From contig JAEZAW010000252.1 of NCBI GenBank assembly GCA_023430315.1, positions 1-11,762 of the forward strand: a stretch of 11,762 bases of DNA, written 5' to 3'. A program made the translations under genes and the position numbers. Under the pieces are notes generated by a model, which saw nothing but the letters and a program-made list of their open reading frames with translations, did not search any database and was not told the origin of the DNA. Below, piece after piece: positions 6,082 through 11,762 of this stretch (its first letter is position 1; every line of letters begins with the position of its first letter). This DNA is from Pseudomonadota bacterium (lineage in GTDB: Bacteria; Pseudomonadota; Alphaproteobacteria; Rhizobiales; Hyphomicrobiaceae).

Positions 6082-6507
6082 ATGTCCACTGCCGAGCTCG
6101 AGCGGCTCAAAAGTTTCCGTATGCCTTTTGCCGATCTTCTCGGCATCGAGTTCATCGCGGCGACGCGCGACGTCGTCAGGGCGCAACTTGTCGTCAGGCC
6201 CGAGGTCTGCACGCGACCGGCAACCATCCACGGTGGTGCGATCATGGCTTTTGCCGATACGCTCGGCGCGGCCGGGACCGTGCTCAATTTGCCCGACGGC
6301 CACTCGACGACGACGATCGAGTCGAAGACGAACTTCCTCTCGGGCGCGCCGGTCGGCACGACGATCATCGGCGAGGCAACGCCGATCCACCGCGGACGAC
6401 GCACGCAGGTCTGGCAGACGCGGATTACCCGCGAGAATGACGGCGGCCTCGTCGCACTGATTACGCAGACGCAGATGGTATTGGAACCGCGTCCCACAAA
6501 GGCGTGA
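6082..6507 (+). CDS. PaaI-type hotdog-fold thioesterase
   Basis: The 141-aa protein has the length of a single hotdog domain and belongs to the PaaI/4HBT thioesterase superfamily, which hydrolyses acyl- or aryl-CoA esters in the cytosol. The signature CTRPATIHGGAIMAFADTLG at residues 43-62 includes His50-Gly51-Gly52 on the central helix and Asp59, a candidate catalytic acid. The second half shows 'HSTTTIESKTNFLSGAPVG' and 'GEATPIHRGRRTQVWQTRI', the typical PaaI beta strands. GGGAG lies 6 bases before the ATG. It is 76 bp upstream of the SDR gene on the same strand, so they may form a small operon for acyl-CoA or hydroxyacyl metabolism; that is inference. No phenylacetate genes are nearby, so I assign no paaI symbol. 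Confidence 0.88.
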   Translation: MSTAELERLKSFRMPFADLLGIEFIAATRDVVRAQLVVRPEVCTRPATIHGGAIMAFADTLGAAGTVLNLPDGHSTTTIESKTNFLSGAPVGTTIIGEATPIHRGRRTQVWQTRITRENDGGLVALITQTQMVLEPRPTKA

Positions 6508-6583
6508 CAGGGCTGGCGCTCACGCTCTACAACCATGCTGGAATGTCGAAAGCCCGGGAAGGGCGAGAAGAGGAAGCGTATCC

Positions 6584-7342
6584 ATGTTCGATTTGAAGGG
6601 TAAGGTCGCGCTCATCACGGGTGGCAACGGCGGCATCGGGCTCGGCATGGCAGAGGGCCTGGCGTCGGCGGGTGCCGACATCGTCATTGCCGCGCGCAAG
6701 GCAGAGAAGTCCAAGGCGGCGGCGGCCGCGCTTGCCAAGCGCGGCGTGCGCACGGGCGTCGTCGAGGTCAACGTGGCGGATGATGCCTCGTGCCGCGCGA
6801 TGGTCGCGGCTGCGGCCAAGCAGATGGGCCGCATCGACATTCTCGTGAACAATGCCGGCATCAACATCCGGAAGGCGCCGGAGACCTACACGGTCGGCGA
6901 ATGGCGCGAGATCCTGTCGATCAACCTCGACGGCGCCTTCTATTGCTCTCAAGCCGTCTATCCCGAGATGAAGAAAGTCGGTGGCGGCAAGATCATCAAC
7001 ATCGGCTCGATGATGTCGCTGTTCGGCGCGCCGCTGACGACGGCCTATGCCGCGTCCAAGGGAGGCATCGTGCAGATGACGCGTGCGCTCGCGACGGCCT
7101 GGGCCAAGGACAACATCCAGGTGAATTCGATCCTGCCGGGCTGGATCGATACGGAGCTCACGCAGCGGGCGCGGGTCGATATCGAAGGGCTCAATGAGAA
7201 CGTGCTCTCGCGGACGCCGGCCGGTCGCTGGGGCAAACCTGAGGACTTCTCCGGTATTGCCGTGTTCCTCGCGGCACCGGCGTCGGATTTCGTGACGGGG
7301 ACGGCGATCCCGGTCTGCGGCGGCTTCTCGATCCGCGGGTGA
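6584..7342 (+). CDS. Classical short-chain dehydrogenase/reductase (SDR), probably NADP(H)-dependent
   Basis: The 252-aa cytosolic oxidoreductase has a complete classical SDR set: the cofactor loop TGGNGGIG at residues 12-19, NNAG at 89-92, Asn114 (ILSINLDGAFY), catalytic Ser142 (INIGSMMS), Tyr155 and Lys159 (YAASK), and LPGWIDTEL after the active site. After the second strand the sequence is IVIAARKAEK, with Ala/Arg where NAD-specific members carry Asp; this favours NADP(H). The overall pattern is like the glucose/gluconate/2-deoxygluconate (KduD-like) dehydrogenase branch, whose substrates cannot be told from motifs. AGAGGAAG ends about 8 bases before the ATG. It follows the thioesterase after 76 bp and is convergent with the mscS-like gene. 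Confidence 0.9.
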   Translation: MFDLKGKVALITGGNGGIGLGMAEGLASAGADIVIAARKAEKSKAAAAALAKRGVRTGVVEVNVADDASCRAMVAAAAKQMGRIDILVNNAGINIRKAPETYTVGEWREILSINLDGAFYCSQAVYPEMKKVGGGKIINIGSMMSLFGAPLTTAYAASKGGIVQMTRALATAWAKDNIQVNSILPGWIDTELTQRARVDIEGLNENVLSRTPAGRWGKPEDFSGIAVFLAAPASDFVTGTAIPVCGGFSIRG

Positions 7343-7354
7343 GAATTTTATCGG

Positions 7355-7374
7355 GCGGGCCCTTGCTGGCCCGT
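7355..7374. terminator. GC-rich hairpin in the convergent gap between the SDR and mscS-like genes
   Basis: GCGGGCC (7355-7361) and GGCCCGT (7368-7374) pair over 6 bp plus a G-T wobble around a CTTGCT loop. It lies in the 36-bp gap between two converging stop codons, where a bidirectional terminator is expected. There is no clean T run on the plus strand, and only an interrupted AT-rich tract (ATAAAATT) beyond it on the minus strand, so intrinsic function is uncertain. Confidence 0.4.
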
Positions 7375-7378
7375 CTGG

Positions 7379-9994
7379 TCAGCCGCCGCGTGCGGGCGGC
7401 GTCTCCGGCGATTTGGGCTCGTCCGGCACCTCGTCCACATCCTCGGCGTCGAACGTGCCGGGCGGTGCGGGCGCCGGGCGCGATTTCGCGGCACGCTCCT
7501 CGATCGTGCGGTTGATGAGCGAGCGCACGCCGTCGAGGTCGCGCAGGTGGATGTCGTGCTGATTGTACGGTATCTCGATACTCGCTTGCTTGAAGGCCTT
7601 CATGATGGCGATGCGCAGGTCAGACTGCACGCTGCCGGCGCGTGAAACGTCCGCGACGAAGAACCAAAGGAAGAAGTCGAGCGAACTCGCGCCGAAATTC
7701 TCGAAGATGGCGCCCGGCGGCGGCTCCGTCAGTACCTGCGGGTGGGCCTTCGCGCAGGCAATGAGGATTGCGAGCACCGTCTCTGGATCCGCGTCATAGT
7801 TCGCGCCGACGCGCACCGTGCCGCGGCCCATGAGGCTGCGATGGGTCTTGTTGAGAACGCGTCCGGTAATCAGCTCCGAGTTTGGGACGATCAGGCGCGC
7901 GCGGTCGAATGTCTCGATCTCGGTCGAGCGCACGGAGATGCGGCGCACGCTCCCTTCGCGATCCCCGACGACGATCGTATCGCCGACTTTGACGGGTCTC
8001 TCGACGAGCAGAATGAGGCCCGAGACGAAGTTGTTGACGATCGACTGCAGGCCGAAGCCGATGCCGACGGACAGCGCACCGGCGACGATAGCAATGTTGG
8101 TGATATCGAGCCCGGCATAGGAGATCGCGAGGATCGCTGCCAGCGCGATACCGGTATAGCCAAGGGTGGTCTCGATCGAATTGGCGATGCCCGACTCGAC
8201 GCGCCGCGGCTGCAGGACACGCTCACGCAGCCAGCGCTGGAAGACGCGCGTCGCGAATGCCAGGGCGATGAAGAGCAGGATGCCGAACAGAATACGGGCC
8301 GGCGAGATGCGAAGCTGGCCGATCTCGAAGCCGAAGAAGGCGCGCGCAAACCAGTCCCGGATCTCGGCTGCGGTGAACCCCCACTGCACGAGTATGAGGG
8401 GTGCCGCGACTGCAACGAGTGCGAGCGTCAGCAGGACCTCGGCGAGCCAGGCGAGTTCGCCGAGGCTCGTCGGCGCGATGCTGAGACGCCTCGAGAGTGT
8501 GTATCCGACAGGGTTGTCGGGCTGGTCGATCGTGCGCGTGATCGAGCGTATGGTCAGGTAGATGAGACCCGCGGCAACGACGACCGTGCCGGTCAAGACG
8601 AGCTGTTGGGCGATGAAGCGACCGAGGGCGAGATAACCGAGGAGCGTCGTCGCCAGAATGAGGATCGTCAGGATCCACAGCGGCAGCTTCAGCCACCAAG
8701 GCGTCATCAGGGTCGTGGCCGGAAGCATCACCGCGTCGGAGGTGGCGGTGGGGATGGGGCGGGGTGTGAAGGGCGTGAGCAGCAGGGCTGTCAGCAGGCC
8801 GGCATAGGCAAGGCTCGCGAGGAAGGTTCTCACGACCGTGATCGAGAGCGCGACGACCAGCACGCGGCCGATGTCGTTCAGCGCGAGATCCACCGCATAG
8901 ACGGCGACGAGGCCGATCAGGCACCAGCTTATGCGGCTCGCGGCTTCGTCGGTCAGATTCACGAGACGCAGCGCGGGATCGCGCGGCGAGAGGACGACGC
9001 GGATCAGGGTGCCGACGACGATCGTAAGAAAAATCGCGGAGAGCCAGGCTGCGGCGATGTTGCCGCCCGGCAGGCGCATGAGGCCGAGACGACCCAAGCC
9101 GACATACAGGATCGCGATCGCGGCCAAAGCCGGCAGCATCCGCAAAGGCGAAATCCACGCGATGCGCTGCGCCCGCTGGATGAAATTCCGTCCCTCGGGC
9201 GGCGGCGAGTAGGTCACACGATCGAGATACCGCGTGCCGAACCAGAGCCCGGCGAAAGCGATGACAGCGCCCGCCAGCACGCCGAGGACGCTCGGCATCA
9301 TGTCGGACGCGACCTTGAGCCAGTCGGACGCGACATAGCGCCCAAACTCGAGCGTGCTCGGCAGGTCCTCGTTTGCGAGAAGCCAATGGTGCGGCAGCAG
9401 CGGGCTCTGCGTGCGCTCGAACAGATTGCGCGTGAACAGGGATTGGCGCAGGTCCGTAACGCGCCCACTCAGCTCGCGCGCACGAACATCGGTGAGGTCC
9501 AAGGTCTTCAGGGCGCCATCGAGCGACGAGACGACAGCTCCGAGCCGTTCGCGCTCGGCCGCGATTGTGGGGGCTTCGGGCGGCGCATCTTTTGCAGGCA
9601 GGGGACCGAGGCTCTCGACCTGCCGCCGTGCGGCTGTGAGCAGAGGACGGACCTGCTCCGCGGTTTTGGCGCTTTCCGCCAACAGCTGGTCCATATCGTT
9701 GCGCAAGCGCGCGAGATCGGTGTCGGAATCGCGGATGCGATCGAGTGACTTCTCGGCCGCGTCGATCGAGGCAGAGAGGCGCGTGATCTGCTGGGCGATC
9801 TGCGCCGGCACCTCGGTTCCAGGTGCTGGCTTCGCGGTGGCGGGGGGCGATGGCGTCTGGGCGCCTTCAGTCGATGGGGCGCCAGCCGGAGCCTGCTGCG
9901 GCGGCTGTGGCTGCTGAGCCATGGCCGGCGCGGCCATAAGCAGGACCGTCGCAAGGAAAGCCGCGATCCAGATCCGCATGGGCGTTGATGTCAT
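7379..9994 (-). CDS. Large MscS-family mechanosensitive channel with N-terminal coiled-coil domain (DUF3772-like)
   Basis: The 871-aa protein is an extended MscS-type channel that releases solutes on hypo-osmotic stress. A signal peptide ends at APAMA near residue 26. A Pro/Gln/Ala linker follows (27-60), then a charged helical periplasmic domain (about 65-190) with coiled-coil character, as in DUF3772-containing channels. About 11 hydrophobic helices lie between 235 and 663. The pore helix and beta domain are clear: IAIVAGALSVGIGFGLQSIV and NNFVSGLILLVERPVKVGD near 634-672, GSVRRISVRSTEIETFDRA near 681-699, VPNSELITGRVLN near 703-715. The tail after 830 is Pro/Glu-rich and low-complexity. 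The start at 9994 is chosen because a GGGGA element is about 10 bases upstream and it leads straight into the signal peptide. Alternatives are ATG 10021 (9 residues longer), GTG 9997 and ATG 9979. Confidence 0.92.
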   Translation of the reverse strand: MTSTPMRIWIAAFLATVLLMAAPAMAQQPQPPQQAPAGAPSTEGAQTPSPPATAKPAPGTEVPAQIAQQITRLSASIDAAEKSLDRIRDSDTDLARLRNDMDQLLAESAKTAEQVRPLLTAARRQVESLGPLPAKDAPPEAPTIAAERERLGAVVSSLDGALKTLDLTDVRARELSGRVTDLRQSLFTRNLFERTQSPLLPHHWLLANEDLPSTLEFGRYVASDWLKVASDMMPSVLGVLAGAVIAFAGLWFGTRYLDRVTYSPPPEGRNFIQRAQRIAWISPLRMLPALAAIAILYVGLGRLGLMRLPGGNIAAAWLSAIFLTIVVGTLIRVVLSPRDPALRLVNLTDEAASRISWCLIGLVAVYAVDLALNDIGRVLVVALSITVVRTFLASLAYAGLLTALLLTPFTPRPIPTATSDAVMLPATTLMTPWWLKLPLWILTILILATTLLGYLALGRFIAQQLVLTGTVVVAAGLIYLTIRSITRTIDQPDNPVGYTLSRRLSIAPTSLGELAWLAEVLLTLALVAVAAPLILVQWGFTAAEIRDWFARAFFGFEIGQLRISPARILFGILLFIALAFATRVFQRWLRERVLQPRRVESGIANSIETTLGYTGIALAAILAISYAGLDITNIAIVAGALSVGIGFGLQSIVNNFVSGLILLVERPVKVGDTIVVGDREGSVRRISVRSTEIETFDRARLIVPNSELITGRVLNKTHRSLMGRGTVRVGANYDADPETVLAILIACAKAHPQVLTEPPPGAIFENFGASSLDFFLWFFVADVSRAGSVQSDLRIAIMKAFKQASIEIPYNQHDIHLRDLDGVRSLINRTIEERAAKSRPAPAPPGTFDAEDVDEVPDEPKSPETPPARGG

Positions 9995-10100
9995 CACGTT
10001 ACTGTCCCCGGAACTGTGCATGGCCTCGCCATGCTCCGCCGGCCTTGCGACGTCCCTTATGCAGGATATCGACTATTTCACGCTCGGGGTCCGCGTCCAG

Positions 10101-10128
10101 GGTTGAGCATATAACCGAGTGCTCAGCC
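10101..10128 (-). other. Stem-loop overlapping the stop codon of the FliO-like gene
   Basis: GGTTGAGCA (10101-10109) and TGCTCAGCC (10120-10128) pair over 9 positions including one G-T wobble, with a 10-base loop. It covers the stop codon at 10123-10125. No T run follows on the minus strand, so if it ends transcription it is not a canonical intrinsic terminator; it could protect a 3' end or mark the fliO/mscS junction. Confidence 0.35.
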
Positions 10129-10533
10129 TGCGGTGCCGTCCGCAGCACCGGCGGTGGCTGCTCCGAGCGTGCGCGGTGCGCGGGTGTAGACGGGTTGGGC
10201 AGAGAGAGAGGGAGGCTGTGTCGGAGGTGTCGCCTCTATGGCGTCGCTGGGCATCATCACGGGACGCGAGGGGATGCCGGTCTCGATCACGACATCCACC
10301 GGTCCTCCCGTCATGATCAGGTGCTCGACATTGTCGCGGCGCACGAGAACGAGGCGTCGCCGGCCGTCCACATTGGCGTGATCGACCACGGCGAGGCGCG
10401 GTTCGGCACGCGGGCCGAAGAAGGAAATGCGCGGCGGTGTCCCGTTGAGGTAGCCGCGTACGATCCAGACAACTCCGACGATAGCGATGGCCGCGGCAAC
10501 GCTGAGGAGCGCGTACCAGATGAAATTCGCCAT
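10123..10533 (-). CDS. fliO: FliO-like bitopic membrane protein
   Basis: From the ATG at 10533 the product is 136 aa. One membrane helix is at residues about 4-26 (FIWYALLSVAAAIAIVGVVW). A compact cytosolic beta-type domain follows at 45-88: PRLAVVDHANVDGRRRLVLV, then RRDNVEHLIMTGGPVDVVIE. This is the FliO/MopB pattern of export-apparatus assembly factors. The C-terminus is a short Pro/Ala-rich tail. No other flagellar gene is in the window, so a flagellar role is not proven; FliO-like genes outside flagellar clusters are often annotated by this domain alone. The frame stays open upstream to 10749, but the extension (72 residues rich in Arg and Trp) looks non-coding and overlaps inverted repeats. 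No strong Shine-Dalgarno sequence precedes 10533 (AGGGA sits only about one base away), so the start is uncertain. Confidence 0.72.
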   Translation of the reverse strand: MANFIWYALLSVAAAIAIVGVVWIVRGYLNGTPPRISFFGPRAEPRLAVVDHANVDGRRRLVLVRRDNVEHLIMTGGPVDVVIETGIPSRPVMMPSDAIEATPPTQPPSLSAQPVYTRAPRTLGAATAGAADGTAG

Positions 10534-10606
10534 TTCCCTGCCGCGACCGCTGCCGCGCTCCCTCACGAACCAGCCCACACGAGCACGCCATCTGTAACAG
10601 CGAAAC

Positions 10607-10667
10607 GGCGCCAGTCCACAGCCGCATTCCCAGGCATGAACAGGGAATGTGGACACGGTTCGGCGCC
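10607..10667. repeat. Long imperfect inverted repeat (61 bp)
   Basis: Three paired blocks nest in order: GGCGCC (10607-10612) with GGCGCC (10662-10667), GTCCAC (10614-10619) with GTGGAC (10649-10654), and ATTCCC (10626-10631) with GGGAAT (10643-10648). An 11-base loop closes the structure; a 6-base bulge on the left and 7- and 1-base unpaired spans on the outside interrupt it. The RNA from either strand could fold this way. Confidence 0.6.
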
Positions 10668-10724
10668 AAAATGACGCCGGCCGACGATCGACATGCGGTA
10701 GCGCTGTCTGCGAATCTTGTCTCA

Positions 10725-10761
10725 GGCGCGAAACGTCGCGCCTCCACACCGGGCGGTGTGG
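10725..10761. repeat. Two adjacent perfect 7-bp hairpins
   Basis: The first hairpin is GGCGCGA (10725-10731), loop AACG, TCGCGCC (10736-10742). One base later comes the second: CCACACC (10744-10750), loop GGGC, GGTGTGG (10755-10761). Both have 7-bp stems and 4-base loops. The second is followed by CGTTTG on the plus strand, a poor T tract. They could be a small-RNA 3' end, a leader structure or protein-binding dyads. Confidence 0.6.
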
Positions 10762-10927
10762 CGTTTGCGGCGCTTCAGCACATCTTAACGGTGTTCGGTG
10801 TGTTCTGACTGTGTGAAACGCGCACCGCCGCGGTATGTTTTATGTCAGGGGGATACCGGCATTGCTGCACGATCTTCGGCAACTGGCCCGCGCCTCTGTT
10901 TCGCCGAATCAGCTACGGTGCCGGGCG

Positions 10928-11762
10928 ATGACCGGGCTCCATGAGAAACGCAGCGAGTTCACAGTGATGGGCACGCCTTCCCGTGGCGGCGTCATACTGG
11001 CGGCGACGTTGACGCTCGCTGCCGCGCTCATGCTCGGCATCGTGGCCATGGTGTCGGCCCGCGCAACGGGGCCGATCGTTCTCGGCTTCCTGTCGCTGCT
11101 TGCGGTGATCGGCGTATTTTTCCTGTTCGGCACGGCGGCCGGGCTCATACGTCTCAACGTCGAGGACGAGCGCGGCGACCTCTACGAGCGTGCGGCGGAG
11201 GGTATCGATCTCGGGTTCCTGGTGACAGATGCGGCGGGCCGGACGCTGAAGGCCAATCGCGCCTTCCGCCGGATCGTCGGCGAGCATCCGTCGGGTGAGC
11301 CGCGCGCCCTCGAGGAAGCCTTCTCGGTCGAGCCAGAGGCAGGGCAATGCCTCTTCCGGCTGTTGCGCGCCGTCGAGCGTGGCGAGGCGCGCCAGGAGGA
11401 GTTCCGGATTCGTGGTCAGGACGGGCGCTCGCGGACTTCGCGGTGGCTGCGCGTCACTGTTCGGCCGATCCCGGCTGCGCTCGGTGGTGGCGAAGGCCAG
11501 CCGCGTACGCTGTGGCAGGTTGCGGATATCACCCAGGAGCACGCGCGCGTCGCCGAGACCCTGCACGGTCTCGAGGCCCGCGTCGCCTACTACGATGGCC
11601 TGCCGCTCGGCGTGATGGAGCTTGCGCCCGACGGCCGCATCACGGAGATCAACCGGACGATCGCCGATTGGATCCATCGCGATCCAGCAACGGGCGGCGT
11701 GCAGGATCTGACCGTAACGAACCTCTTCTCGCCGGGCGCGGAAGCCGCGATTCGTTCGGCCG
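10928..11762 (+). CDS. cckA: CckA-like PAS-containing hybrid sensor histidine kinase, N-terminal part (cut by window edge)
   Basis: The frame is open to the right edge; 278 codons are visible from ATG 10928. Two membrane helices with a very short loop lie at about residues 20-40 (GGVILAATLTLAAALMLGIV) and 49-69 (PIVLGFLSLLAVIGVFFLF). 'AAGLIRLNVEDERGDLYERA' leads into a PAS domain (87-205: 'GIDLGFLVTDAAGRTLKANR'; 'WLRVTVRPI', 'LWQVADITQE'). A second PAS starts near 218 ('YYDGLPLGVMELAPDGRITE'). This double-helix plus tandem-PAS layout matches alphaproteobacterial CckA, the kinase/phosphatase that controls CtrA through ChpT; the kinase and receiver domains would lie to the right. The start is uncertain. 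TTG 10862 has the better Shine-Dalgarno (AGGGGG, 9 bases upstream) and adds 22 residues; ATG 10967 and GTG 10964 are further options. The assignment as CckA is from overall pattern; I cannot see the kinase core. Confidence 0.78.
   Translation, partial: MTGLHEKRSEFTVMGTPSRGGVILAATLTLAAALMLGIVAMVSARATGPIVLGFLSLLAVIGVFFLFGTAAGLIRLNVEDERGDLYERAAEGIDLGFLVTDAAGRTLKANRAFRRIVGEHPSGEPRALEEAFSVEPEAGQCLFRLLRAVERGEARQEEFRIRGQDGRSRTSRWLRVTVRPIPAALGGGEGQPRTLWQVADITQEHARVAETLHGLEARVAYYDGLPLGVMELAPDGRITEINRTIADWIHRDPATGGVQDLTVTNLFSPGAEAAIRSA

Larger units (their letters stand above)
10534..10927. promoter_or_regulatory. Divergent intergenic region fliO-like / cckA-like with three inverted repeats
   Basis: This 394-bp stretch has no convincing gene. 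It contains a long imperfect inverted repeat at 10607-10667 and two perfect short hairpins back to back at 10725-10742 and 10744-10761. Lower-GC patches at 10785-10815 and around 10833-10843 (TATGTTTTATG) could hold the rightward promoter of the kinase gene. A single TTAACG (10785-10790) resembles half of a CtrA site, but no second TTAA half is found at the right spacing. AGGGGG at 10847-10852 lies before a TTG at 10862 that is in frame with the kinase. Confidence 0.5.

Noticed and set aside
7742..9748. A 668-codon open frame on the plus strand opposite the mscS-like gene
   Set aside because: Antisense shadow. The translation is a highly charged Asp/Arg/Gln/Glu mix mirroring the hydrophobic helices of the channel on the other strand. 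No Shine-Dalgarno sequence or recognisable domain.
10534..10749. Upstream extension of the FliO-like frame (72 extra residues)
   Set aside because: The extension is rich in Arg, Trp and Cys without order, overlaps a long inverted repeat, and would place a cytosolic head before a helix that in the family sits at the N-terminus.
10785..10815. Possible CtrA box upstream of the CckA-like gene
   Set aside because: Only one TTAA half is present (10785-10788); no second TTAA at the 7-bp spacing is found.
1..11762. Mobile elements, CRISPR arrays, tRNA genes, toxin-antitoxin pairs
   Set aside because: I looked for transposase-like proteins, terminal inverted repeats, regularly spaced repeats, tRNA-like cloverleaf ends and small overlapping gene pairs and found none that could be supported.

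Overview
The window is high-GC DNA (roughly 60-65% G+C by eye) with strong G/C preference at third codon positions. It reads as the chromosome of an alphaproteobacterium, most likely a member of the Hyphomicrobiales (Rhizobiales). The main support is the gene entering at the right edge, whose two N-terminal membrane helices and tandem PAS domains look like the cell-cycle kinase CckA. A FliO-like protein with the alphaproteobacterial-type 'VDGRRRLVLVRRDNVEHL' block and a secreted Sel1-type protein of rhizobial character point the same way. I see no phage, transposon, integron, CRISPR or toxin-antitoxin signature. This looks like core or semi-core chromosome, not an accessory island.

Layout. 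(1) 1-146 (-): start of a small membrane protein, possibly DUF3611-like, cut by the left edge. (2) 343-2331 (-): a two-gene unit, a PatB/MalY-type PLP-dependent C-S lyase/aminotransferase followed 33 bp later by a PuuD-like gamma-glutamyl-GABA hydrolase, ending in a probable terminator. (3) 2608-4758 (+): divergent from it, a secreted TAXI-type (TRAP-family) solute-binding protein and a secreted Sel1/TPR-like protein. No TRAP membrane subunits are present. Both genes start with non-ATG codons behind good Shine-Dalgarno sequences. (4) 4763-5476 (-): queC (preQ0 synthase), convergent with the Sel1 gene and only 4 bp away. Upstream of queC lie a terminator-like hairpin and an 85-aa Pro/Thr-tailed single-pass membrane protein (5637-5894, -). 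(5) 6082-7342 (+): a PaaI-type hotdog thioesterase followed by a classical SDR oxidoreductase, a plausible small operon. (6) 7379-9994 (-): a large MscS-family mechanosensitive channel with signal peptide, coiled-coil domain and about 11 membrane spans. (7) 10123-10533 (-): a FliO-like bitopic membrane protein. (8) 10928-11762 (+): N-terminal part of a CckA-like hybrid kinase, cut by the right edge. Between fliO and cckA is a roughly 390-bp divergent intergenic region with three stem-loop-forming inverted repeats.

The genes are mostly independent housekeeping and envelope functions: queuosine synthesis, osmotic protection, acyl-CoA and redox metabolism, amine/thioether catabolism and cell-cycle signalling. 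The least explained parts are the orphan TAXI/Sel1 pair, the 85-aa membrane protein, and the hairpin-rich fliO-cckA intergenic region. I did not find convincing evidence of a new multi-gene system.
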